In this document: positions 30,790 to 38,057 of the stretch, piece after piece
How positions within the stretch are numbered: position 1 is the stretch's first letter
Layout of the letters: each line of letters starts with the position of its first letter
DNA from: Cupriavidus basilensis
Lineage (GTDB): Bacteria; Pseudomonadota; Gammaproteobacteria; Burkholderiales; Burkholderiaceae
Assembly: GCF_029335485.1 (NCBI RefSeq)
Contig: NZ_JARJLM010000676.1
Coordinates: forward strand, 1-38,745
Length of the DNA: 38,745 nt
Reading direction: 5' to 3'
The notes under the pieces: model-generated
The model's input: only the letters and a program-made list of their open reading frames with translations
What the model was told of the DNA's origin: nothing
Database searches by the model: none
Program-made: the position numbers and the translations under genes

Positions 30790-30816
30790 CGTGGGGCGTT
30801 ATGAATGGAGGCAATC

Positions 30817-31635
30817 ATGCCGCATGCTCGCCTTGGGCGTGCCGGCGCCCGGGGGGGGCGCCGGCTTGCCATCTTCGCGCTATTGGCGCTGTCCGCAATC
30901 CAGGTGCCGCTTGCCGCGGCCAATGAACTCAGCATGGTCCGGCAAGCCTTTGTGCGGCAGGTATCCCGCCATCTGAGCCTGCCGGCCGCCGTCGCCACGC
31001 GGTACGCCGATCTGCTGGCCTCGGCGCTGCAGGCCGGCGGCCAGGAAGCAGACGCCGGCGACTGGGCGGTGCTGGTTGACCGCAACCCGCGCGTCCAGGC
31101 GGCCATGCTGTTCGCGCGAACCGATGAGCGCGCACCCTGGCAATGGGTCGGCGCCACCCCCGTATCGACGGGCAAGCCAGGGGCATTCAACCACTTCATC
31201 ACGCCTGTCGGCGTGTTCGCCCACAGCATGGAGAACCTCGATTTCCGTGCCGAAGGTACCTACAACGAGAACGGGATCCGCGGCTATGGCGTCAGCGGCA
31301 TGCGCGTCTATGACTTCGGCTGGGTCGATGCCCGGCGTGGCTGGGGCAAGGGCGGGGAGAGCCAGATGCGCCTGCAGATGCACGCAACCGACCCCGCCCG
31401 GCTGGAGCCGCGCCTCGGCCGCCCGGCTTCCAAGGGGTGCGTGCGGATTCCAGCCACGCTCAACCGCCTGCTCGACCACTACGGTCTGATCGATGCGGAT
31501 TATCTGGCCGCGGCCGGACGCGGCGACTCGCTCTGGATCCTTGCGCGTGATCGCACCCCCGTGGCCCGGCCGGGCCGCTACCTGGTAATCGTCGACTCGG
31601 GTGCGCGCGCTCCGGACTCCCCGCTGTCCCAGTGA
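30817..31635 (+). CDS. L,D-transpeptidase (YkuD family), exported
   Basis: A 272-aa periplasmic protein. An Arg-rich n-region and hydrophobic stretch (RRLAIFALLALSAIQVPLAAA) form a signal peptide ending at about residue 36. The YkuD catalytic core has His189 in QMHATDP and the invariant GRPASKGCVRIP with nucleophile Cys208. Such enzymes make 3-3 peptidoglycan cross-links or attach proteins to peptidoglycan; which one applies is not visible. It lacks a LysM domain. ATG at 30805 is also in frame, but GGAGG at 30807-30811 sits five bases before ATG 30817, so that start is chosen. A promoter and a structured leader of about 150 nt precede it. Confidence 0.9.
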   Translation: MPHARLGRAGARGGRRLAIFALLALSAIQVPLAAANELSMVRQAFVRQVSRHLSLPAAVATRYADLLASALQAGGQEADAGDWAVLVDRNPRVQAAMLFARTDERAPWQWVGATPVSTGKPGAFNHFITPVGVFAHSMENLDFRAEGTYNENGIRGYGVSGMRVYDFGWVDARRGWGKGGESQMRLQMHATDPARLEPRLGRPASKGCVRIPATLNRLLDHYGLIDADYLAAAGRGDSLWILARDRTPVARPGRYLVIVDSGARAPDSPLSQ

Positions 31636-31768
31636 TCCGGCGTGCTGCTCCCGCAGCGCTGGGGGAAGTAGCGTAGCGGCAACTTTGCGCTGAGGCGAGT
31701 AGTATCGATGCTGGCGGATAGCAATGGCGCTTCCGTCACTATCCCTGTTTTCCCTGGAGCAAACAGCA

Positions 31769-32239
31769 ATGACGGATGCGGCATACAAGAAGATCGTGGT
31801 GGCGGTGGATGGCAGCGCAACGTCCGACCTGGCGCTGACCGAGGCAATCCGGGTCGCCGGTCCCGGCGACGCGGAAGTGCTCGCCCTGTATGTTGTTGAT
31901 AACGGCCAGATCCTGTTCGATGCCGGCTACTACGACCCGACACCGGTGCTGCAGGCCCTGGCCGACAGTGGTGAGCGGGCTCTGGCCAAGGCCGCGCAGC
32001 GGCTTGCCGCGCAAGGCGTGCGTCATCAGACGCGGCTGGTCAGGCAGCAGACCGTGGCGGGCGATATAGCCGGATCCGTCAATGAAGTCGTGAGCGATTG
32101 GGGCGCGGACCTGATCGTGATCGGCACCCATGGTCGGCGCGGCGTGCGCAGGCTGGTGCTGGGCAGCGTGGCCGAATCCGTGCTTCGCCAAGCCAGCGTA
32201 CCGGTGCTGCTGGTACGCGGGAAGGCAATGGAAGCTTGA
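31769..32239 (+). CDS. Universal stress protein, UspA family
   Basis: A 156-aa single-domain Usp. It opens YKKIVVAVDGSATSDLALTEAI, and the ATP-binding signature G-x2-G-x9-GS is present as GTHGRRGVRRLVLGS near residues 122-136, so it belongs to the nucleotide-binding type. These cytoplasmic dimers rise under starvation, oxidative or energy stress. The ATG at 31769 is preceded by GGAG; an ATG at 31724 would add 15 unconserved residues. It follows the L,D-transpeptidase gene on the same strand after 133 bp, probably as a separate transcript. Confidence 0.92.
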   Translation: MTDAAYKKIVVAVDGSATSDLALTEAIRVAGPGDAEVLALYVVDNGQILFDAGYYDPTPVLQALADSGERALAKAAQRLAAQGVRHQTRLVRQQTVAGDIAGSVNEVVSDWGADLIVIGTHGRRGVRRLVLGSVAESVLRQASVPVLLVRGKAMEA

Positions 32240-32317
32240 TCCCGGTGGGCGGCGCAGGTTTGCGAGAGCACGGCTGCCGGGCTCCTGGCATCCAGTCCTG
32301 CGCGCACTTGGCGGCGT

Positions 32318-32596
32318 TCAGGCGGCGAAGCGGATATGGCCGCTGCGCAGCAGGATTTCACGCGCCTGGGTCAGCTCGAACAGGTCTTCGGCAATGCGCT
32401 CGATGCGCTGCCGGTGGCTGGTGAACGCTCGCACCAGGTCTTCCTTGCGCGTCGACATGGCACCGAAATGCGTTTCGAGCGCCTCTGCCGTAATCGAATA
32501 CAGCGTTGGTTCGCCGTTGACGGTGGCAGGGCAGGACAGGGTCAGGCTGGCCGCGCAATAGGTGGGAACGCTGCGGGGAAAGGAGATTTCGGGCAT
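32318..32596 (-). CDS. DUF1488-family small protein
   Basis: A 92-aa protein starting MPEISFPRSVPTYCAASLTLSCPATVNGEPTLYSITAEALETHFGA and ending RIERIAEDLFELTQAREILLRSGHIRF. This matches the DUF1488 family of uncharacterised proteins of about 90 aa; no active site is recognised. The open frame runs to 32692, but the Met at 32596 gives the family length, with AGGAGA upstream. It is on the same strand as the FUSC gene, 92 bp downstream of its stop. Confidence 0.82.
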   Translation of the reverse strand: MPEISFPRSVPTYCAASLTLSCPATVNGEPTLYSITAEALETHFGAMSTRKEDLVRAFTSHRQRIERIAEDLFELTQAREILLRSGHIRFAA

Positions 32597-32688
32597 GGCG
32601 TGCCTCACACCGGTCGCTGAGGGATGACACCATTCTAGGTGATCGCGCCGATCCGTGAAGCCGCTGGACGCCTTGCCATTGACGCCGC

Positions 32689-34851
32689 TCAACCGGGCTG
32701 CGGCAAGCGGCGGTGGCTGGCGGCCTTGCGCTGGCCGGCGGCCAGCCGGCGTATCGAGGCCACGGCGGCGTGGGCCGTGCCGGCCTGGGCGGTGGCAAAG
32801 GCAGCCTGTTCGGCCAGGAACCTGTCCAATGGCGAGGCGGCCTCGGCATACGGCTCGCCCGGGCTGGCCGCCACGGCGCTGGCGCCAGGGTGCGTGGCCA
32901 GCTCGGATAGCAGCGCCGCCAGGGCCTGCAGTACCGCCAACGTGGCAGGGGCCGGCAGGCCCGTGTCCGCCTCGGCCGCAAGTCCGGCGCGTACCAGGCC
33001 CGCCAGCGCGGCCATGCGCCGCACGGTCAGGTGCAGCTGGACATACTCCGCAGCCAGCTCCGGCGCCAGTTCTGCGGTGCCTTGTTGCAAAGTGTGCTCG
33101 GCACGGGTCGAGGTGCGTCCGGCCGCTACCCGCAGCGTCTCCATTCGCGCAGGCGTGGGAGCCGGTGAGCGGGTTGGCGAGGCCGTGAACGCACCGGCGC
33201 CGGCAAAAGCCGCCCGCAGATAGACCGCGTTCGCCGCGACCGCGTCCAGGCTATGGCGGTAGACGCGCGACAGTTCGGCGCGCGGTGCCAGCACATAATA
33301 GCTAGCCAGGGCGATCAGGCAGCCCAGTGCCGTATCGATGCCGCGCAGCGCGGCAAAGTGGCTGCTGTTCGCTGCCGGCGCGCCAACCCAGGAGAACAGG
33401 ATCACGGCCGGCGTCAGGCACAGGGCAAAGGCGCCGGGGCTGCCGGCCAGGCGGCCGATATAGGCCGCGGCCAGGCAGGCCGCGCTGATCGCCAGCGCGA
33501 ACGGTGCGGGCGGGTGGGCCAGGCCGATTGCGCACGCCAGCAGGGCGCCGGCCAGCGAGCCGGCGAAGCGCTGGAACGAAATGCTGCGCGTGGTCTGCAG
33601 TTGGGGGCTCAGCACCATGATGACGGTGACCGCGACCCAATAACCGTGGTCTACCTTCCATAGTTGCGCTGGCATCAGGCTCAGACTGCCCGCCAGTGCG
33701 AGCCGCACCGCATGGCGGGCCACGCGGGCGTCGCGTGCGGCGTGCTCGGACATGGCGGCACGCCAGCGCTGCCATGTCTGCCGGAAGGAGCGGCGTGGCC
33801 AGCGGTGTTCGCTGCGCCAGTCGCTGAAGCCCGGATACCGTGCCAGGGTGCCCAGGGCGGCCTGGTACAAAGCCGGTGCGTCTGCATTGGCCAGGGGTGC
33901 GTGCAGACGCCGCAACTCATGGGCCAGAGCCGCGCAAAGCGACGGCAGGTCCGGGGCATGATGCGCCAGTGCCTCGCCAACCTGGACCCGGATATCGGCA
34001 ACGCAGCGTTGCAAGTGATGCAGCGGCAGCTTCCGAGCCGAGTGGTTGTCGTTCTCTTCCATGCCATCGCTCCGGCTGGCGGACATGCCGTCGGCGCGGC
34101 TGCGCAGCTCCGCGGTGACGATCAGCAATGCGAACATTGCATCGGCCAGGCTCACCACATAGGCATAGTGCATCAGGCCCAGCGGGTCGCGCAGGCTGTG
34201 CCTCGCATGGATTGCCTGGCGCGCAGCCTCGATACGCTCCCGGATCTCGCGCTTGCTGGCGGTGGCGTCGTCCACGGCGTCGGTGCCGGCCAATGCGGTG
34301 GCGAAGCGCAGCAATGCGTCGAACACCGACAGGATTTCAGCGCGTGGGCGCGCGTCGCGCTCGGAAGGAATCAGGGCCAGGCTCAGCAGGCAGGCAAAAA
34401 CGCCGCCAAGCAGGAACTCCTGGCTGCTCGCAAGGATGCGCATGGCCAGCGTGGCGTCTCCAGCCGGTTGCAGGCACGCGGCGATCAGTACCACATAGAG
34501 CAGCTTGGCCGACAGGGCGGCGACATTCCCCCGCGTTTCCGCCAGGCCGGCGGCCATTCCAGCCACCAGCACGACCGCCAGCGCGGCCCATGGCGTGGTA
34601 GCCACGGCCGCACCCAGGGCGCAGGCCGCAGCGCCCCCGATACCCACCGAGCCCAGCGCGGCCAGGCGCTCGCCGGCAGTGCCGCGGCGGTCGGCCAGGC
34701 AAGTCCAGATCGATGCGGTTGCTGCCCACAGATACCCCGGCTGCCCGGTAAGCCATCCCATGCTGGCCAGGGCCAGGAACGAGAAAGCGTAGACCAGGCC
34801 TCGCTGTAGCATCAGTGCGTCGGGGCGGGGCAAGCGCAGCGCGGAAATCAT
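32689..34851 (-). CDS. FUSC-family inner-membrane protein (YccS/YhfK-like)
   Basis: A 720-aa membrane protein with the FUSC layout: an N-terminal cluster of hydrophobic helices (about residues 15-165), a cytoplasmic helical stretch (about 175-365, including RIEAARQAIHARHSLRDPL), and a second FUSC-type helix cluster (about 375-520) with the conserved YWVAVTVIMVLSPQLQTTRS segment and AYIGRLAGSPGAFALCLTP. The C-terminal 200 residues are soluble. Relatives are putative efflux components for aromatic acids or other compounds; no membrane-fusion partner gene is adjacent. The ATG at 34851 has no clear ribosome-binding site. Upstream is the inverted repeat at 34947-34966 and the sRNA at 35105-35163. 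Confidence 0.88.
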   Translation of the reverse strand: MISALRLPRPDALMLQRGLVYAFSFLALASMGWLTGQPGYLWAATASIWTCLADRRGTAGERLAALGSVGIGGAAACALGAAVATTPWAALAVVLVAGMAAGLAETRGNVAALSAKLLYVVLIAACLQPAGDATLAMRILASSQEFLLGGVFACLLSLALIPSERDARPRAEILSVFDALLRFATALAGTDAVDDATASKREIRERIEAARQAIHARHSLRDPLGLMHYAYVVSLADAMFALLIVTAELRSRADGMSASRSDGMEENDNHSARKLPLHHLQRCVADIRVQVGEALAHHAPDLPSLCAALAHELRRLHAPLANADAPALYQAALGTLARYPGFSDWRSEHRWPRRSFRQTWQRWRAAMSEHAARDARVARHAVRLALAGSLSLMPAQLWKVDHGYWVAVTVIMVLSPQLQTTRSISFQRFAGSLAGALLACAIGLAHPPAPFALAISAACLAAAYIGRLAGSPGAFALCLTPAVILFSWVGAPAANSSHFAALRGIDTALGCLIALASYYVLAPRAELSRVYRHSLDAVAANAVYLRAAFAGAGAFTASPTRSPAPTPARMETLRVAAGRTSTRAEHTLQQGTAELAPELAAEYVQLHLTVRRMAALAGLVRAGLAAEADTGLPAPATLAVLQALAALLSELATHPGASAVAASPGEPYAEAASPLDRFLAEQAAFATAQAGTAHAAVASIRRLAAGQRKAASHRRLPQPG

Positions 34852-34946
34852 GTCGAAAAAAGAGGGTGGGCGCCCGAAGCATGGATTTTTCGTACTAGGC
34901 GCCGGGATGGGCTGACTCTACGGGATCGGATGCTGCGATGCAACAT

Positions 34947-34966
34947 AACGCGGAAAAATCCGCGTT
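34947..34966. repeat. 20-bp inverted repeat in FUSC leader
   Basis: AACGCGGA (34947-34954), AAAA, TCCGCGTT (34959-34966), eight-base perfect arms. About 80 bp upstream of the FUSC start; an operator or hairpin. Not followed by a T run on the minus strand, so a terminator is unlikely. Confidence 0.45.
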
Positions 34967-35104
34967 TCACCCCGCCTCGGTGCAGTCGCGCGTTCCTCTG
35001 GTGCGTGAATGGAGCCCCTTTGGTGCGACCGCGACGAGTGCCCGTCAGCCAGGCCGGAGTCCAATCCAGCAATGGCAAACCGAGGTTAACGGCAAAAAAC
35101 GGGC

Positions 35105-35163
35105 AAAAAAAACCCGCGCAGTTTCGTGCGCGGGTTGGAATCCACCGAGGTGGTGGAGGAGAC
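35105..35163 (-). ncRNA. Candidate small RNA of about 60 nt with two hairpins
   Basis: On the minus strand a promoter-like pair (TATAGT at 35176-35171, TTGGTG at 35199-35194, 17-bp spacing) predicts a start near 35163. The transcript opens GTCTCCTCCACC, folds as hairpin 1 (TCCACC 35157-35152 with GGTGGA 35146-35141, loop ACCTC) and hairpin 2 (AACCCGCGCA/TGCGCGGGTT, 10 bp, CGAAAC loop), and ends in a T run at 35112-35105. Hairpin 2 plus the T run is a strong intrinsic terminator. The CTCCTCC segment is complementary to ribosome-binding sites, recalling anti-Shine-Dalgarno sRNAs. No identity is assigned; it could also be the processed 3' end of the upstream spmAB transcript, which ends 170 bp earlier. 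Confidence 0.6.
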
Positions 35164-35170
35164 AGACTCC

Positions 35171-35199
35171 ACTATATATGATTTGTTGCGACGCACCAA
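35171..35199 (-). promoter_or_regulatory. Candidate promoter of the small RNA
   Basis: On the minus strand TTGGTG (35199-35194) and TATAGT (35176-35171) with a 17-bp spacer. The -10 is five of six to consensus; the -35 has the TTG core only. Confidence 0.5.
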
Positions 35200-35331
35200 G
35201 CCGCTTGTGGGCCAAGCGTGTCTGACTTCACAAACATGTTGCATGCGCGCAACACCTTAACGGTTCAATACACGGAAGGCGGGGTCTTCTGGCTTCTCTG
35301 GCTCGTTTTCATCGCGTGTGGCGCGCCCATT

Positions 35332-36579
35332 TCAGCGGAAGAACAGGTAGGCAATCGCTACTGCGCCACATAAGCCGGCCAGGTCCGCGAACAAGGCGCA
35401 GGCCAGTGCATGCCGCGTATTGCGGATATTGACGCTGCCGAAATACACCGCCAGCACGTAGAAGGTGGTTTCGGTCGATCCCTGGATGATGGCGGCCAGC
35501 TTGCCCTGGAAGGACTCGACGCCGTACGTGGTCATTACGTCGATCATCAGCCCGCGAGCGCCCGCGCCCGACAGGATCTTCATCAGCCCCACCGGCAGTG
35601 CGGGTACGAAGGCAGTGTCGAGTCCCAGCGAGGCGAAGCCAGCCGTGAGGCATTTCATCAGGACATCCATGCATCCGGTGACGCGGAACAACCCGATCGC
35701 CACCAGGATGGCGACCAGGTAAGGAATGATCTGCACCGCGACGCCGAAGCCCTCCTTGGCTCCGTCGACAAAGGCATCGTAGACGTTCACGCCCCGCACG
35801 GCGCCGCAAACCAGGAAGACTACGATCAAGGTCAGGATGAAGCCGCTGCCGGCCAGTGCCGTGGCAGTGCTTACCTGCTCAGGCGGCGCATGCCGCAGCC
35901 ACAGGAAGAGGGCTGTGACGGTGGCCGACAGCAGGCCGAGTGTGCCCAGTACCGCCGGCTTGAGCAGATTGAGCCGCTGCGCCCACGCCACCGCCAGCAA
36001 GCCCGCCACGCAAGAGATGCAAGTAGCGAGCAGGGTGGGCAGGAAAATGTCGGCCGCATTGAATCCGACCAGCCCCTGCTTGACGGCGATGGCCTGCCGC
36101 ATCGCGATCACCGAGGTCGGGATCAGGGTCAGGCCGGCCGTATTCAGCACAATGAACATGATCTGCGCGTTGCTAGCCGTGTCGGGGCTGGGATTCAGCG
36201 ACTGCAGCTCCCGCATGGCGTTCAGCCCGAGCGGCGTGGCGGCATTGTCGAGCCCCAGCATATTTGCCGACACATTCATCATCATCGCCCCTTGCGCCGG
36301 ATGCCCTTGCGGCACGCCCGGGAAAAAGTGGCGCAGCAGCGGATTGACCGCGCGTGCGAAGGTGTCGACCACGCCGGCGCGTTCGCCAATCCGCATGATG
36401 CCGAGCCACAGGCTCATCACGCCTGCCAGGCCCAGGGAAATCTCGAAGGCCGTGCGTGCGTTGTCGAACAGGCTTGCCAGCATCGCCGGAAACACAGTGG
36501 TATCTCCCATCGCCAGGCGGATGCAGGCGACGACGAAAGCGAGCAGGAAGAAAGAAAGCCAGACCAGGTTGAGTGCCAT
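35332..36579 (-). CDS. SpmA-SpmB fusion, nucleoside-recognition (Gate) domain membrane protein
   Basis: A 415-aa polytopic membrane protein that joins spore-maturation-protein A (about residues 1-205) and B (about 215-415). In the SpmA half, MALNLVWLSFFLLAFVVACI, the GNA-type GAMMMNVSANMLGLDNAATPLGLNAM and SNAQIMFIVLNTAGLTLIPTSVIA segments are diagnostic; in the SpmB half, VDGAKEGFGVAVQIIPYLVAILVAIGLFR and LMKILSGAGARGLMIDVM. In Bacillus SpmA and SpmB are separate and dehydrate the spore core; fusions are common in non-sporulating Gram-negatives where the role is unknown, perhaps transport of a small solute. The ATG at 36579 fits the family. It is divergent from the GntR regulator, whose operator-like site is 157 bp upstream. 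Confidence 0.92.
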   Translation of the reverse strand: MALNLVWLSFFLLAFVVACIRLAMGDTTVFPAMLASLFDNARTAFEISLGLAGVMSLWLGIMRIGERAGVVDTFARAVNPLLRHFFPGVPQGHPAQGAMMMNVSANMLGLDNAATPLGLNAMRELQSLNPSPDTASNAQIMFIVLNTAGLTLIPTSVIAMRQAIAVKQGLVGFNAADIFLPTLLATCISCVAGLLAVAWAQRLNLLKPAVLGTLGLLSATVTALFLWLRHAPPEQVSTATALAGSGFILTLIVVFLVCGAVRGVNVYDAFVDGAKEGFGVAVQIIPYLVAILVAIGLFRVTGCMDVLMKCLTAGFASLGLDTAFVPALPVGLMKILSGAGARGLMIDVMTTYGVESFQGKLAAIIQGSTETTFYVLAVYFGSVNIRNTRHALACALFADLAGLCGAVAIAYLFFR

Positions 36580-36732
36580 CGGCGAATAGCGGGAGGGGTT
36601 CGAGGCGGGGATGATGCGGGCCCTCGCATCATAGCGTGAGCCGTCGCTCGAACTGCCGCTGGCCTGGAGGCCAGGGCTGCTGGTACACGAAGCCGGCGCG
36701 GGTGATCGGTGTTACGCAAAAACGGCGGTTCG

Positions 36733-36744
36733 TCGGTATACAAT
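36733..36744. promoter_or_regulatory. GTATAC-centred operator upstream of the GntR gene
   Basis: TCGGTATACAAT, with the palindromic core GTATAC at 36736-36741, lies 140 bp upstream of the GntR start and in the intergenic region shared with spmAB. It is one of three such sites near the regulator; FCD-type GntR proteins bind TNGTNNACNA-like palindromes, so self-regulation is likely. Confidence 0.5.
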
Positions 36745-36877
36745 GCGGACAATACCGCTGCGCCCGAGATCCTTACGGGATGGCGCGATGGTTCCCGATT
36801 CCTTGATGACCGTCCGCGAAGGCGCGTACGCGCACCTTGCCCGAAGACGGCGTTTTTGCCGACTGAAGCCAGAACCT

Positions 36878-37651
36878 ATGTCCGACGCCACTGGTACCGA
36901 ACACGCTCTTCCTGGTTCGGACTCTCCCGGCGCCAGCCTTGGCGCCCAGCACTCCCCCTTGTTCGCGCTGGTCACAGACACCCTGCGAGAGCGCATCCTG
37001 GGCGGGCAGTACAAGCAGGGCGACCGCCTGGTCGAGAACAAGTTGTCCACGGAACTGGGTGTGTCACGCATCCCGGTGCGGGAAGCACTGCGCGCGCTCG
37101 CTGCGGAGGGTCTGGTCCGCATCGAGCCGAGGCGAGGCGCTTCGGTGGCAACGCTATCGCCCAATATCGCGAAGGAAATGGTCGAAGTGCGGGCCACGCT
37201 GGAAGGTCTGAATGCCAAGCTGGCTGCCCAGCGCCGGGATCCAGCCTTGGTCGCGGAGCTGAATGAAGTGCTGCGCCAAGGCACCGAGGCCGCGGCAAGC
37301 GGTCGTTCGGACCGCTTTATCGAGCTGAATTCCCGCTTCCATGAAGTGCTGGGCAATATCGCCGCCAACAGCGTGCTGCAGGATATGGTGCGCACGCTAC
37401 GGGAGCGCACGGGTTTGCTGTTCGCTCCGGCGAATGTGACGCGCGCCCGGCAGAACTGGGAAGAGCATGCGCAGATTCTGCAAGCAGTTATTGCAGGCGA
37501 TGCCGATCTGGCCGCGCTGCTGGCTACCCGCCACGTCTATAGTGCGGCAAAGGCGGCAGAAGAGATGGCCGCGGGCGAGGCCAGCGCGGTGAAGGGCGAC
37601 GGGCCGGGCGATGCGGCCAAGCGCGGCAATAGCGCCGTGAGCGCCGGCTAG
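36878..37651 (+). CDS. GntR-family transcriptional regulator, FCD (FadR/VanR-like) subtype
   Basis: A 257-aa regulator. The winged helix is at about residues 26-90 (LFALVTDTLRERILGGQYKQGDRLVENKLSTELGVSRIPVREALRALAAEGLV, interrupted only by short loops); a linker leads to an FCD domain at about 98-225, with RFIELNSRFHEVLGNIA and the C-terminal H-x3-H-like pair (HAQIL, RHV) that often hold a metal. Small organic acids are typical ligands; none can be named. The frame extends to 36743, but the Met at 36878 (MSDATGTEHAL) has an untidy 25-residue extension before the HTH. Three GTATAC sites surround it, at 36736, 37686 and 37844. Confidence 0.9.
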   Translation: MSDATGTEHALPGSDSPGASLGAQHSPLFALVTDTLRERILGGQYKQGDRLVENKLSTELGVSRIPVREALRALAAEGLVRIEPRRGASVATLSPNIAKEMVEVRATLEGLNAKLAAQRRDPALVAELNEVLRQGTEAAASGRSDRFIELNSRFHEVLGNIAANSVLQDMVRTLRERTGLLFAPANVTRARQNWEEHAQILQAVIAGDADLAALLATRHVYSAAKAAEEMAAGEASAVKGDGPGDAAKRGNSAVSAG

Positions 37652-37660
37652 TCGGTGCAC

Positions 37661-37727
37661 ATCGATCGCCGTGTTGCGGTATTTGGTATACGAACACCGC
37701 GCTTTTTCCCTTTGTACCGCGATCGAT
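37661..37727. repeat. Nested inverted repeats after the GntR gene, with a GTATAC site in the centre
   Basis: Outer arms ATCGATCGC (37661-37669) and GCGATCGAT (37719-37727) flank inner arms GCGGT (37676-37680) and ACCGC (37696-37700), which in turn flank GTATAC (37686-37691). The inner hairpin is followed by a T5 run at 37703-37707 and may also terminate the GntR transcript. Confidence 0.5.
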
Positions 37728-37820
37728 AGCCGGATTCGGTTTTGTGCCTTATTCCACAAGGCCCGAAGCGCAGGCGCGAGGCTCGTTTCTGCACCGCATT
37801 GGGGTGGATGCCGCCCCAGT

Positions 37821-37853
37821 ATGACGCAGTGCACCAATATTCGGTATACTAAC
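37821..37853 (+). promoter_or_regulatory. Promoter and overlapping GTATAC site before the 56-aa ORF
   Basis: ATGACG (37821-37826) and TATACT (37845-37850), 18 bp apart, form a possible sigma-70 promoter. The site TCGGTATACTAAC (37841-37853) overlaps the -10, so a bound GntR protein would block transcription. Start codon at 37884, a leader of about 27 nt. Confidence 0.5.
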
Positions 37854-37883
37854 AGTCCTGTTGAACCACAATCGGGATTGACC

Positions 37884-38054
37884 ATGGACTACCCGGCGCC
37901 TTCCTATTTCCGGCAGTCGGTTGGTGAGCAGTTGCTTACCCACTACGCCCAGCGCGACGCCGTGCGCCGCTCCACTCCGCTTCTTCCCGTTCAGTGGGCC
38001 GGCCTGCGCGCCTTGTTTCGCCGTTCCTGCGCGCGCGGGCACAAGGCTGTCTGA
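37884..38054 (+). CDS. 56-aa hypothetical protein
   Basis: A short frame beginning MDYPAPSYFRQSVGEQLL and ending RALFRRSCARGHKAV. No family recognised; the composition is Arg-rich with hydrophobic residues, without a signal peptide or clear transmembrane segment. Support for it being real: a promoter with an operator-like overlap at 37821-37853, a fair ribosome-binding site (GGGA, about eight bases upstream), and codon use like its neighbours. It is convergent with the DUF488 gene, with three bases between stops. No database comparison was possible, so it is tentative. Confidence 0.45.
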   Translation: MDYPAPSYFRQSVGEQLLTHYAQRDAVRRSTPLLPVQWAGLRALFRRSCARGHKAV

Positions 38055-38057
38055 CCT

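Larger units (their letters stand above)
30419..30816 (+). other. Long structured leader and promoter of the L,D-transpeptidase gene
   Basis: 398 bp between divergent genes. TTGTCG (30629-30634) and TATAGA (30652-30657) are 17 bp apart and predict a start near 30664, giving a leader of about 150 nt. The leader contains hairpins CCCTGCC/GGCAGGG (30666-30686), CGGGA/TCCCG (30723-30737) and a longer nested stem (30745-30789), then GGAGG at 30807-30811. CCCGC (30702-30706) could alternatively pair with GCGGG (30722-30726), which would break the middle hairpin. Confidence 0.55.
34852..35331. other. Intergenic region upstream of the FUSC gene, containing an sRNA
   Basis: 480 bp between same-strand genes. 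Its features are the inverted repeat AACGCGGA-AAAA-TCCGCGTT (34947-34966), the sRNA candidate (35105-35163) and its promoter (35171-35199). No protein-coding frame is convincing. Confidence 0.6.

Noticed and set aside
35133-35146. tRNA T-arm-like GGGTTGGAATCC
   Set aside because: It is part of the terminator and hairpin of the candidate sRNA; no acceptor, D or anticodon stems are present around it.
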